Assembly: GCA_002394235.1 (NCBI GenBank)
Contig: DGTF01000003.1
Span: 1 to 29,066, forward strand
From: Eubacterium sp. UBA4343
GTDB taxonomy: Bacteria; Bacillota; Clostridia; Lachnospirales; Lachnospiraceae
Direction: 5' to 3'
DNA length: 29,066 nt
Part shown: positions 15,799 to 24,170 of the stretch, one piece after another
How the letters are laid out: each line of letters begins with the position of its first letter
Numbering within the stretch: position 1 is the stretch's first letter
The notes under the pieces: model-generated
What the model saw: the letters and a program-made list of their open reading frames with translations, nothing else
The model's database searches: none
What the model was told of the DNA's origin: nothing
Translations under genes and position numbers: made by a program

Positions 15799-17313
15799 TC
15801 AGCTTTCGCTTCCGAAATATGTGGCGAATACCTGGCGGACGACATTGATTGCAGGGGCTGTGCCATCTCCTCCGTTTTCCACAATGGCACAGACCACGAT
15901 ATCATTATTCCCGGTGTTGGAGAATCCGACAAACCAGGAGTGGGAGTCACCCGCACTGTCGTATTCGGCGGTTCCGGTCTTTCCGACAATGTCATAGGGA
16001 AGGTCGGCGATGGCAGTTCCGGTTCCGCCCTGCACAACGCCTCTCATCCCTTCCGTCAGGTTTGCAGCCTGTCCCGCGTCCATGACCTGCTTTAAGGTTG
16101 TGGTCTGTGTGGTTTTTACCGTTCTTCCCTCAGCGCTTACAACGCTCTTTACAAAATAGGGCTTCAGCATCACGCCTTTATTGGCAACAGCCTGCCCGAT
16201 CATGCACATCTGAAGCGGCGTGACTCTGGTGTCGCCCTGTCCGATCGCGGTCTGCATGGTCAGCTGGTCCGGTGTGCTGGAATCCAGCGTGAAGGTACTT
16301 GTTGTGACATCAAGATCGGTATCAACCGCCTGATTCAGACCGAAATCATCGGCTGTCTGCCGTAAGGTGGATTTGTCGATGTCGTTCTGACTCATGTAGG
16401 CGAAGGCACAGTTACAGGAATTTGCGAACGCGCTGGCAAAGGTCTCCTGCCCATGCGCCTCGTAGTTGTAGCAATGAATCGTGAAGCCTGCGTTTTCATA
16501 TGTTCCGGTGCAGTTGTAGGAAAAATTGTCGAAGCTGCCATTCTGCCGCAGGTACGCGAGCGCGGTGACGATCTTGAAGGTGGAGCCCGGCGGATAAAGT
16601 CCCTGGGTTGCGCGATTCAGGAAGATGCCGTTGTCGGAATTCGTCAGGGTGTCCCAGTTCTCCTCGACGGTGTTCGGATCATAGGTCGGGCTGCTGTAAT
16701 CCACGAGGACGCTTCCGGTATCGACATCCATGGCGATTACTGCTCCCGAATTGTCACCCATCGCAACGGCTGCTGCCTGCTGAAGGGGCACATTGAAGGT
16801 CGTCACGATGTTGTCGCCTGCCTTCTTCTGCTCGTTCAGATCGTTTTCCATCTGGGTGACGATGCCGGAGTGAGACTGGATCAGATCGTTGTTGTGGGTC
16901 GATTCCAGCCCGCTTCCTCCGTAGACGGAGTAACCGACTGACTGGGCAAACAGTGAGCCATAGGGATAGATCCTGGTTTCTGTACCGTCGTCTGCCGTGT
17001 CAGTTCTTGCCAGGGCGGTTGTGCCATCATCCGCCAGAATGGATCCGCGGATGATCTCCTGTGCCGCTTCCTCCTGCCGTTTATTGTACGGGCTGTTCAG
17101 CAGGGCATCACTGTCGTTGATCTGAAAGTATACCATGTAGACGATCAGAGACGCAAAAAGCGCAAGGGAGACGAAAGACACAATCCGGTAGGGCCTAATG
17201 ATTGCGGAGCGCGAGATCTTCTTTTGTCTGTTCTTCGATCTTTCGTTCGAGGTCTCCGGTGTCCTGTCGTACCTGTCCGGATTGTCCCTGCGGTCTGTAC
17301 GGCTGCTGTTCAT
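15799..17313 (-). CDS. Class B penicillin-binding protein (peptidoglycan transpeptidase), partner of the SEDS protein
   Basis: It is a D,D-transpeptidase that cross-links peptidoglycan outside the membrane. Numbering from a possible upstream TTG at 17439 (546 residues), one membrane anchor spans 86-106, the active-site serine is in GSTFK (Ser286, Lys289), the second motif is Ser341-Cys342-Asn343 and the third is KTGTAEY (Lys487). The N-terminal non-catalytic part is short, as in the PbpA-like partners of FtsW/RodA. The ATG at 17313 is preferred here, giving 504 residues. Either start overlaps the SEDS gene out of frame by 119 or 245 bases, and the basic segment before the anchor (NRQKKISRSAIIRPYR) lies inside the overlap, arguing that it is translated. 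A GTG at 17181 would avoid overlap but removes those charges. Confidence 0.9.
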   Translation of the reverse strand: MNSSRTDRRDNPDRYDRTPETSNERSKNRQKKISRSAIIRPYRIVSFVSLALFASLIVYMVYFQINDSDALLNSPYNKRQEEAAQEIIRGSILADDGTTALARTDTADDGTETRIYPYGSLFAQSVGYSVYGGSGLESTHNNDLIQSHSGIVTQMENDLNEQKKAGDNIVTTFNVPLQQAAAVAMGDNSGAVIAMDVDTGSVLVDYSSPTYDPNTVEENWDTLTNSDNGIFLNRATQGLYPPGSTFKIVTALAYLRQNGSFDNFSYNCTGTYENAGFTIHCYNYEAHGQETFASAFANSCNCAFAYMSQNDIDKSTLRQTADDFGLNQAVDTDLDVTTSTFTLDSSTPDQLTMQTAIGQGDTRVTPLQMCMIGQAVANKGVMLKPYFVKSVVSAEGRTVKTTQTTTLKQVMDAGQAANLTEGMRGVVQGGTGTAIADLPYDIVGKTGTAEYDSAGDSHSWFVGFSNTGNNDIVVCAIVENGGDGTAPAINVVRQVFATYFGSES

Positions 17314-18748
17314 ACTGCTGTTCCGGTCGGAACGGCTGCTCCGGCCGGTACTGCTGCGGCCGGAATCCCTGATCCCGGTTCTGCGGCTGCCTCTGGAGCT
17401 CTCTGTTTCTCCGTATCCTCTCTCGTCTTTCTTCCTCAAGTTCTTCGTCCTCGTCCTTTCTCATGATGTACAGTCCCTGGATGATGGATATCATGGCAAT
17501 TGTGCACATCAGTGAACTTCCTCCGTAGCTGACCAGCGGAAGCGTGATGCCTGTCATCGGGATGAATTTTGTCGTGCCGCCGATCGTCAGGAATACCTGA
17601 AAGGCATATTCCGTACCGAATCCGATCGCGACCAGCTTATAGAAGGGCCGGTCAAGGCGGAGAGCGATGTTTACGATCAGCAGATACATTCCCATGCAGA
17701 GGAGGATCAGGCAGATGGAAAAAATGATCCCGAATTCCTCACAGATAGCTGCAAAGGTGAAATCCTCATACGCAAGAGGAATCATCTCCGGATGACCGTT
17801 GAACAGGCCGGTGCCGAACCATCCGCCCGCGCAGACACCGAAGAGTGCCTGGATGATCTGATATCCGGTGCCTTCATAGTCGGAGAACGGATCCTTCCAG
17901 ACCTGTACCCGGACGCGGACATGCTCAAAACGGCGGTAGGCAACGACACATGCGCCTGCCATGCCTCCCAGACCGAGAGCTATGTAGCCGGGATTCCTGG
18001 TGGCAACGTAAACCATGACGATATACGCGACAAAATATACAAGCGCAGCGCCAAGATCGGCGGACAGTGCCAGAATCCCGACATGGATCGCGACCACGAT
18101 CGTGGTGATGACGACCTGCTTAAAGTCGGTGCGCTTCTGAAGCATGCCTGCCATGAAAAGGACGACGCTGATCTTGACGAATTCGGAAAACTGGAAGGAA
18201 ATGCCTCCGATGTTCAGGTTGAGGTTAGCGCCGCCGGTAACCCGGCCGAGCGCCAGAACTGCTCCGAGCAGCAGGATGCCCACTATGCCGTAGAGCCATG
18301 TGAGCTTTGAAACCCAGCGGACTCTCCGGACAAAGACCGGGATAATGAAGCAGACCATCGTGGCAAACGCGGCTATGATGAACTGCTTTCTGGCATTATC
18401 GATTCCAAGCCTTGACTGCATGACAAGCCCGACGGTCAGGATCATGCACATTGTATTCAGCAGAATGAGGGAGGCCTTCCGGTATATAATCCGGTATAAA
18501 ATCTGAACCACCAGGATATATCCGATCACACAGATCAGCATGAGGATCATATAAGGCTCCTCGGACTGAAGGTACATGATGACATAGCTGACAGTGTTGA
18601 AGAGAATCATGAGCCAGATCTGGTTTCGCATGATCCGGCGCCGTGCCTCATCTGATTTCCTCTTGAGGACCATGAAGGTTTCCACCGTGAAAAAAATCAT
18701 GATCAGAAGAAGAACGTATTTCGATACCTGTACTAATATTTTTACCAT
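17195..18748 (-). CDS. SEDS family glycosyltransferase (FtsW/RodA/SpoVE type) with extended C-terminal tail
   Basis: SEDS proteins polymerise lipid II into glycan strands with a cognate class B PBP, which is the next gene here. The 517-residue protein has about ten membrane segments and the family core: GGISFQFSEFVKISVVLFMA, ALSADLGAALVYFVAY, VWKDPFSDYEGTGYQIIQA and GITLPLVSYGGSSLM. Typical relatives end soon after the last helix. This one continues with an acidic/basic stretch and about 65 residues rich in Q, R, P and E (repeats near RPQQYRPEQPFRPEQQYEQQ), all overlapping the PBP reading frame. GAGGTG lies 8 bases before the ATG. It follows the U32 gene after 51 bases. Confidence 0.95.
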   Translation of the reverse strand: MVKILVQVSKYVLLLIMIFFTVETFMVLKRKSDEARRRIMRNQIWLMILFNTVSYVIMYLQSEEPYMILMLICVIGYILVVQILYRIIYRKASLILLNTMCMILTVGLVMQSRLGIDNARKQFIIAAFATMVCFIIPVFVRRVRWVSKLTWLYGIVGILLLGAVLALGRVTGGANLNLNIGGISFQFSEFVKISVVLFMAGMLQKRTDFKQVVITTIVVAIHVGILALSADLGAALVYFVAYIVMVYVATRNPGYIALGLGGMAGACVVAYRRFEHVRVRVQVWKDPFSDYEGTGYQIIQALFGVCAGGWFGTGLFNGHPEMIPLAYEDFTFAAICEEFGIIFSICLILLCMGMYLLIVNIALRLDRPFYKLVAIGFGTEYAFQVFLTIGGTTKFIPMTGITLPLVSYGGSSLMCTIAMISIIQGLYIMRKDEDEELEEERRERIRRNRELQRQPQNRDQGFRPQQYRPEQPFRPEQQYEQQPYRPQGQSGQVRQDTGDLERKIEEQTKEDLALRNH

Positions 18749-18799
18749 GAAACGGACACCTCATGTTGTGGGGATCTTTCTGTCTTCTGCCATTTACGC

Positions 18800-21154
18800 C
18801 TACTCTACACCGCGGCGGAAATGTCCACGTGTGGTTTCGATATCCGGAAGATCACGCCGTTCAAGGAAGGCGGTCGCGATTTTCGAGGCGAGCGGACCGC
18901 TTTCATCTGTAAACTGCAGACGGAAGGATCGAAAATGCAGCCTGTCCAGCGGGGATAAGGAATCTCTGCCGTCGCTCAGATGCTCTTTTAACAGCGAGGA
19001 AGGCAGACTGTTGTAGATGATATTGTAGCAGGAAACGCAGTGACATTCCGCGGGAAACCTGGCTCCTTTTCTGTCCTTCAGAACGAGACGCGCATCGGAA
19101 TGGCTGCAGCGGTCCATTGTCTTTTTCAGGCAGTGAGCCGACAGCATCATCGGAGCGCGGCCGTATACAATGATTTCGCTCGTGCGGTTATCTCTTTTTT
19201 GAAGTTCCCGGTAATTGAGTTCGAGGGAGGCCGTGTTGCGGGAATATCCCCAGCGGGCCAGGAAATCTTCTGCCCGCGTATTCATCGTGTAGATTCCGGC
19301 GTCTGCCACTGTATATCCGGTAAGACCAAGGAAGCGGAGCAGGCCGAGCTCCTCGAGGTTTCGCGCCAGAATGGAACAGGAAGACGCAGCCGTGGATTCC
19401 GGGAACAAGGACATATATGCACGGACAAGGGAGGTCAGCGACGCTTCACTGTCTTTTCGCATCACATAGGGGAGCATCAGAAAGGCGGACTTTCCGGATT
19501 CCTGTGTCCTCCGTACTGCCTCTGACAGGAATCCGGAGTGTGCGTTGTCTCCAAGGAACATCTCGGCGTCGAGCCAGAGTGCGGAGAGCCCCTTTACGTC
19601 CAGAAGAGCACGGAGCTGTTCCACGGTGCTGACGGATGCGGTACAGCAGGTCCGCCCTGGTTCCGCAGCATCTGTATCTGTACGGAAGAAATCCCTTGAT
19701 GTATTTGAAACAGCCGGGGCGCTGCGGCGGTATGTCTCGCGGATTTTTTCGGAAAGCGCAGAAAAACCCTCTCTCCGAAGCTCGTTTAACAGCTGCATCG
19801 GAACGAAGAGATTCTTCTCCGCTTCCAGACGCAGATCCTGAAAATAGAAAGGGCTGTTACCGGTCTTGTTCATTTGCGCGAGAATTCGCTCTTCGGTGAC
19901 CGGACGGTTTTCTGCGATCTGTACTCCGTCTTTTTGAATCCGGACATGAACAGATCCGGTTTCGCAGGAGACGGTTTCTCCGGGAAAATCCGGACCTTCC
20001 GGGAAACGTGGCGTCTGGTTCGCTGACCATGACAGATCAAGAACGGCGCCTTCGTCTGCAGTGAGTCTGAGCCTTGCGGCGACAGGAGTCTGCAGCCTGT
20101 GGGCGGCCTCGCGGGTGCTGAGATCAGCGCGGATTCGTCCGGTCAGCTGCTGAGCGGCCTTCTGACGGACATCGCTCAGCTTTTCATTTTTGAGGGCAAT
20201 CATATCCCTGCCGTTTCGCTGCAGATAACAGCCGGGATGAAAGCCGTCGCGGTTGAAGAGATTCCATAGAAACTCCAGGTCTTCGCTGTCTACGCGGTAG
20301 TGGTCCGGATCCGAGAGGAAGCGGTCGATGTATTTGCGGTAGACCTGCACGACGCCGGCGGTATACTCGGGTTTTTTCATTCGTCCCTCTATTTTAAAGG
20401 AAGAAATACCCGCGCGGATGAGATCCGGGAGAATCTCAACTGTGTTCATATCCTTCATGTTCAGCGGATATCTGGTGTTTTTCCCGGTGAGGAGCTTTCC
20501 GTCTTCATAGACTTCGAAAGGAAGGCGGCAGACACCGGCACATCTGCCCCGGTTTCCGCTGCGGCCTCCGATAAGGCTGCTCATCAGGCACTGGCCGGAA
20601 TAGCTGTAACACATCGCTCCGTGGATAAAGCTCTCGATCTCCATACCAGTCCTGTCGTGAATGAGACGGATCTCTTCCAGAGAGAGTTCCCTTGCGGGGA
20701 CGATTCTGGACATGCCGATCTCCTTCAGGAAGGCAGCACCGTGAACACCGGTCACCGTCATTTGCGTGCTGGCATGGAGGGGAAGATCCGGAAATATATG
20801 CTGAAAAAGATCGATGACGCCGAAATCCTGTACAATGACCCCGTCAAGCCCTTCCTCCACATATGGTTTCATGAAGTCTTCGAGGTCTTTTTCAATCTCG
20901 GAATCCTTGACCAGAGTGTTGACGGTCATGTAGAGCTTTTTTCCGAGCCTGTGTGCAAGGTCGATGGCTTCACAGAGCTCGGTTTCACCGGGATTGTCGG
21001 CATACGCTCTCGCGCCGAACCGGCTCCCTCCGATGTATACGGCGTCGGCTCCGGCGATGTAGGCGGCCTTGAGAGCTTCGAAAGAACCGGCAGGGGCCAG
21101 AAGCTCTGTCTGAAAAGCGGGAACGCCTGTCTCTTTGGAAATCTTTCCGGTCAT
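18800..21154 (-). CDS. U32 family peptidase-like protein (collagenase-like; RNA hydroxylation type)
   Basis: The product has 784 residues from the ATG at 21154. TELLAPAGSFEALKAA and the barrel segment AGADAVYIGGSRFGARA open the U32 domain. The signature ESFIHGAMCYSYSGQCLMSS and the later GRCAGVCRLPF give four conserved cysteines. Despite the 'peptidase' name, the characterised U32 proteins RlhA and TrhP act in RNA hydroxylation. The C-terminal half holds a DUF3656-like region and a last block with cysteines near CHCVSCYN. In-frame starts at 21229 (TTG), 21208 and 21181 would overlap zapA, and none has a strong ribosome site, so the non-overlapping ATG was chosen. The gene lies between zapA and ftsW. 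Confidence 0.9.
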   Translation of the reverse strand: MTGKISKETGVPAFQTELLAPAGSFEALKAAYIAGADAVYIGGSRFGARAYADNPGETELCEAIDLAHRLGKKLYMTVNTLVKDSEIEKDLEDFMKPYVEEGLDGVIVQDFGVIDLFQHIFPDLPLHASTQMTVTGVHGAAFLKEIGMSRIVPARELSLEEIRLIHDRTGMEIESFIHGAMCYSYSGQCLMSSLIGGRSGNRGRCAGVCRLPFEVYEDGKLLTGKNTRYPLNMKDMNTVEILPDLIRAGISSFKIEGRMKKPEYTAGVVQVYRKYIDRFLSDPDHYRVDSEDLEFLWNLFNRDGFHPGCYLQRNGRDMIALKNEKLSDVRQKAAQQLTGRIRADLSTREAAHRLQTPVAARLRLTADEGAVLDLSWSANQTPRFPEGPDFPGETVSCETGSVHVRIQKDGVQIAENRPVTEERILAQMNKTGNSPFYFQDLRLEAEKNLFVPMQLLNELRREGFSALSEKIRETYRRSAPAVSNTSRDFFRTDTDAAEPGRTCCTASVSTVEQLRALLDVKGLSALWLDAEMFLGDNAHSGFLSEAVRRTQESGKSAFLMLPYVMRKDSEASLTSLVRAYMSLFPESTAASSCSILARNLEELGLLRFLGLTGYTVADAGIYTMNTRAEDFLARWGYSRNTASLELNYRELQKRDNRTSEIIVYGRAPMMLSAHCLKKTMDRCSHSDARLVLKDRKGARFPAECHCVSCYNIIYNSLPSSLLKEHLSDGRDSLSPLDRLHFRSFRLQFTDESGPLASKIATAFLERRDLPDIETTRGHFRRGVE

Positions 21155-21161
21155 ATCGCGC

Positions 21162-21533
21162 TTATTTGCGGGTACTGTCATTGCTTCTGCTTTCACGAAG
21201 TCTTGCATTTTCCTTCTTGAGCCTTTCAATTTCCATCTGTGCCGCCACGAGGTCGTGCTTGATATCGTAGGTGCTCTGGTCCTTGTTCTCGAGATCCTGC
21301 TCCATAGAATCTACCTGGGATTTTGCCTTGAAGTAGTCGTCTGCGATGTTGAACTCGAGAAGCATGGATTTCGTATCCTGTGTCAGGCGGCCGTAGCCGC
21401 TGATGGAGCTGAGCTCGGCGATCTTGTTGTTGAGATAGAATGCAACTCTCTGCAGGTATTCCTCACTCTCATAACCGGAAAGAGTAATTGCCTTTCCGTC
21501 AATCAGAACCTTTACTGAATGCTTTTCCGCCAT
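21162..21533 (-). CDS. zapA: Cell division protein ZapA
   Basis: ZapA binds and bundles FtsZ at the division ring. The 123-residue protein has the N-terminal ZapA head (KVLIDGKAITLSGYESEEYL, then VAFYLNNKIAELSS) and a long helical coiled-coil from about 75 to 118 (KAKSQVDSMEQDLENKD, MEIERLKKENARLRE). Length and domain order fit Gram-positive ZapA. It sits in a division/envelope run with ftsW and the PBP downstream and ruvB upstream, a common order in Clostridia. The upstream 219 bases carry degenerate repeats. The start ATG is in CATATGGCGG, preceded by AGAGGGA. Confidence 0.9.
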   Translation of the reverse strand: MAEKHSVKVLIDGKAITLSGYESEEYLQRVAFYLNNKIAELSSISGYGRLTQDTKSMLLEFNIADDYFKAKSQVDSMEQDLENKDQSTYDIKHDLVAAQMEIERLKKENARLRESRSNDSTRK

Positions 21534-21620
21534 ATGTTTATCCCTCTGTATCTGTATTGTCTATATGTTATAAATACGGATTCTGCCGGATGCAGGCGAT
21601 CCGGTTTCCGCTTCCGGTAT

Positions 21621-21754
21621 ATCTGTGCTGCAGATTGTTCTTTTGACAGATTTGCTGTATCTGCGGTGCAGATTCCTCTTCTGTCACATCCGCGGTGCAT
21701 CTTCCTCACCTGGTATGTCTGCGCTTCTTCTCTGATGAATCTGCGCTGTGCCTT
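21621..21754. repeat. Degenerate 16-base repeats between ruvB and zapA
   Basis: Related words begin at 21621 (ATCTGTGCTGCAGATT), 21659 (ATCTGCGGTGCAGATT), 21688 (ATCCGCGGTGCATCTT) and 21739 (ATCTGCGCTGTGCCTT). Spacings are 38, 29 and 51 bases. The last copy abuts the ruvB stop codon. The first two copies are partly palindromic (ATCTG...CAGAT). Confidence 0.6.
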
Positions 21755-22754
21755 AGTTCTCGGGGATATCTATCCCGAGATGGTGGTAGGCAAGCTCGGT
21801 CGCCACTCTTCCGCTGTGTGTCCGGTTCAGAAAACCGTTCTTGATCAGATACGGTTCGTAGACATCCTCGATGGTGCCGGAATCTTCGCCTATGGCAGCC
21901 GCAAGCGTATCCAGGCCTACCGGTCCGCCCTTGAACTTGTCGATGATTGTGGTCAGCAGCTTGCGGTCGGTGCGGTCCAGCCCGTACCGGTCCACCTCCA
22001 GAAGATTCAGCGCCATATTCGCGACATCCGCAGTGATCCTTCCGTCATACTGAACCATTGCGAAATCCCGGACACGTTTCAGAAGACGGTTGGCAATCCG
22101 CGGGGTTCCGCGTGACCGTCTGGCAAGCTCGTGCGCACCTTCATCGTCAATTTCAACGTCCAGAATTCGTGAGGAGTGAAGGATGATTTCACTGAGCTCA
22201 TCAACGGTATAGAATTCCATGTGCTGGATCACACCGAAACGATCCCTCAGGGGTGCGGTCAGGAGGCCCGCTCTTGTCGTGGCACCCACCAGAGTGAATT
22301 TCGGGAGATCGAGCCTAATGGACCGGGCGGAGGAACCCTTACCGATCATAATATCGATGGCGTAATCCTCCATCGCCGGATAGAGGACTTCCTCCACCTG
22401 CCGGTTCAGGCGGTGAATCTCGTCGACAAACAGGATGTCGCCCTCCTGAAGATTGTTCAGGATCGCTGCCATCTCTCCCGGCTTTTCAATTGCCGGTCCT
22501 GATGTCACCTTCATATGTGTGCCCATCTCATTGGCAATAATGCCGGCAAGGGTGGTTTTCCCGAGACCGGGCGGACCGTAGAACAGGACATGGTCCAGAA
22601 CGTCGCCTCTCTGCCGGGCGGCCTGTATATAAATCCGAAGATTGTTTTTGGCCTTTTCCTGGCCGATATATTCGTCGAGGCTTTGCGGACGGAGACTTTT
22701 CTCTACCGGTTCATCCTCCTGCTGCGCCTCGGTTTGTATGATTCGTTTTTCCAT
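21753..22754 (-). CDS. ruvB: Holliday junction branch-migration helicase RuvB
   Basis: RuvB is the AAA+ motor that drives branch migration with RuvA. The 333-residue length is standard. Walker A is GPPGLGKT (60-67), Walker B is [10 protein letters not shown] (near 110), the sensor region [21 protein letters not shown] contains the conserved arginines, and the C-terminal winged helix ends with the segment around [19 protein letters not shown] variable, acidic N-terminal stretch ([10 protein letters not shown]) precedes [13 protein letters not shown]. It lies 174 bases downstream of ruvA in the same orientation, and this gap holds a 70-base-period duplication. Confidence 0.98.
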   Translation of the reverse strand: MEKRIIQTEAQQEDEPVEKSLRPQSLDEYIGQEKAKNNLRIYIQAARQRGDVLDHVLFYGPPGLGKTTLAGIIANEMGTHMKVTSGPAIEKPGEMAAILNNLQEGDILFVDEIHRLNRQVEEVLYPAMEDYAIDIMIGKGSSARSIRLDLPKFTLVGATTRAGLLTAPLRDRFGVIQHMEFYTVDELSEIILHSSRILDVEIDDEGAHELARRSRGTPRIANRLLKRVRDFAMVQYDGRITADVANMALNLLEVDRYGLDRTDRKLLTTIIDKFKGGPVGLDTLAAAIGEDSGTIEDVYEPYLIKNGFLNRTHSGRVATELAYHHLGIDIPEN

Positions 22755-22840
22755 AAATACCTGAATGATGTATTACACCACTAATAATGTCAGTTACAGA
22801 TCGTTCCGTGCTGTGTGCTCCCGCAATCCTGTACATGGGC

Positions 22841-22946
22841 GAGCAGACAGAATGCAGGTCAGAATAAAAAATTCAGCAGCTGTCTCTGCGGCAGATATGC
22901 GCTGTTGAGAGAGCGGACAGAATGCAGGTCAGAATAAAAATTTCAG
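22841..22946. repeat. 70-base-period direct repeat that duplicates the ruvA 3' end
   Basis: The 36-base segments at 22841-22876 and 22911-22946 differ at only two positions. Both contain GACAGAATGCAGGTCAGAAT. The second contains the ruvA stop codon (22929-22931) and last codons, and the first is a downstream copy of the same tail. Confidence 0.88.
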
Positions 22947-23552
22947 GGCTGCCTTCAGGATGGCTTCAGAGTCCATGCTTTCATCGGTGGCTGCCTTTCG
23001 AACAGCCTGCAGGGCCTCGGCTCCCGAGTAGCCGAGAGCGACAAGTGCCTGCACGGCATCATCCGCAGCGGCGGACTGTCCGCCGGAACCGGGCTCAGCG
23101 GTACTGTCCGCTTCCGCCCCGTGTGCAAGCTTTTTCTCAAAGGCTTCGTCGAGACGGAACTTGTCCTTCAATTCCAGTATGAGCTTCTGGGCGGTCTTTT
23201 TTCCGATGCCCGGCGCCTTCGCAATCGCGGCAGCATCGTCGGCGAGCACCGCAAAGCGCAGATTGTCTGATGTCATGGTGGAGAGAACGCCGAGAGCTCC
23301 CCTCGGACCGATTCCGCTGACATTTAACAGGAGCCGGAAGACCTCGAGATCATCTCTTGTGAAGAACCCGTAGAGCGTCACCGCGTCTTCGCGGACGGCC
23401 ATATGTGTGTACAGCTTCACGTCATCTCCTGTGCGGAGATCCCGGTCGATGAGGGCTGCCGGTACATAAACGATCCAGCCGATCCCGTGATTGTCTATGA
23501 CGACGTAATCCGGGCCTGTTTCTTCAATTGTGCCTTTCAGAAATCCTATCAT
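22929..23552 (-). CDS. ruvA: Holliday junction DNA-binding protein RuvA
   Basis: RuvA binds the four-way junction and loads RuvB. The 207-residue product starts MIGFLKGTIEETGPDYVVID (domain I OB fold). The helix-hairpin-helix units follow (LLLNVSGIGPRGALGVLS, then APGIGKKTAQKLILELKDK), and a Gly/Ala/Ser-rich acidic linker joins domain III (VQALVALGYSGAEALQAVRK), which contacts RuvB. The MIGFLKG start at 23552 is the family norm, and the frame stays open for 18 codons upstream only because of a 29-base duplication. The ribosome site is weak (AAAGG, 10 bases away). Confidence 0.97.
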   Translation of the reverse strand: MIGFLKGTIEETGPDYVVIDNHGIGWIVYVPAALIDRDLRTGDDVKLYTHMAVREDAVTLYGFFTRDDLEVFRLLLNVSGIGPRGALGVLSTMTSDNLRFAVLADDAAAIAKAPGIGKKTAQKLILELKDKFRLDEAFEKKLAHGAEADSTAEPGSGGQSAAADDAVQALVALGYSGAEALQAVRKAATDESMDSEAILKAALKFLF

Positions 23553-23579
23553 GCGCGTGTGCCTTTCAGAAATTCTATC
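23529..23579. repeat. 29-base-period duplication of the ruvA start region
   Basis: TGTGCCTTTCAGAAATCCTATC at 23529-23550 recurs at 23558-23579 with one change. The first copy is the ruvA start region itself (codons 1-8), and the second lies just upstream in the leader. Because the period is not a multiple of three, the copy is out of frame. Confidence 0.85.
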
Positions 23580-23608
23580 CCTGGTACAGAGTGACCCATA
23601 TTTCAATC

Positions 23609-23638
23609 ATATTACCACGAAACGGAGGATTTTGTAAA
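23609..23638 (-). promoter_or_regulatory. Possible ruvA promoter
   Basis: On the minus strand TTTACA (23633-23638), 18 bases and TAATAT (23609-23614) lie about 60 bases before the ruvA start. No SOS (LexA-type) box was recognised around it. Confidence 0.45.
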
Positions 23639-24170
23639 CCGTGCCACAAACCGTACAGGGATGTTTCACGATTGTATACTCTACACGACTTTCTCTTAAG
23701 CTGCGTTTTTTCTGTTGCCTTCGATCTCGGATTCTTTTTTGACAGTATTCTTCTTCCGTTAGGACAAAAAACGCACATTACTCCTATATATGAGCATAAC
23801 AGAAAAAGCAAAAAAGAAAGGCCCCCATACCAGGTGTGTAAATATAAACCCAGCATGACAGCCATATCATCACTTTATTCGATTGTATAGTCCATTTATG
23901 AAACAGCCCCATAGTGATTTTATCGGATTTTATGTGAGTTTCTAGATGATCAGCTCATCTGCGAAGGATCCCGTATCGGTAGATCATATCGATAAATACA
24001 TCAATGATTGTGTCATACCTCTTGTCCCCTGCTGCGAAAATGTCCTGTCGGCACAATCTTTGCAGCTTCTGCCGCACCGAAAATTGTACCAAGACTCTCC
24101 CTCTATCCATCCGGTTGCTGTAAACCTGACGGTCTGACGGATATCTGACACATGCTTTTTTAGCCCACGT
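23639..24170. other. 532-base interval between the ruvA promoter and the UroD-like gene
   Basis: It is A/T-richer than the flanks. It holds a small in-frame ORF just after the UroD-like gene (23955-24110). A short, weakly supported open frame for a hydrophobic peptide reaches into this interval from 23575 to 23865 on the minus strand. No stable terminator stem was recognised. Confidence 0.5.
23955..24110 (-). pseudogene. 51-codon open frame in phase with the upstream UroD-like gene (possible gene remnant)
   Basis: Reading past the UroD-like stop in the same frame, 71 codons stay open before the TGA at 23955-23957. The last 51 start with an ATG at 24110. The later part (AAGDKRYDTIIDVFIDMIYR) has the helix-like composition of a real protein end. 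There is no good ribosome site before the ATG. I do not recognise a family. It may be the degraded end of another gene or of a longer ancestral reading frame. Confidence 0.3.

Noticed and set aside
20300..21220. Plus-strand open frame of about 300 codons opposite the U32 gene
   Set aside because: Composition follows the antisense of the U32 domain; no start signal or family motif.
22929..23606. Longer RuvA start at 23606
   Set aside because: The extra 18 codons come from the leader duplication; the family start MIGFLKG lies at 23552.
23575..23865. Minus-strand frame of 96 codons with a hydrophobic stretch upstream of ruvA
   Set aside because: There is no good ribosome site, the second half is basic and low in coding signal, and it overlaps the ruvA promoter and leader repeat.
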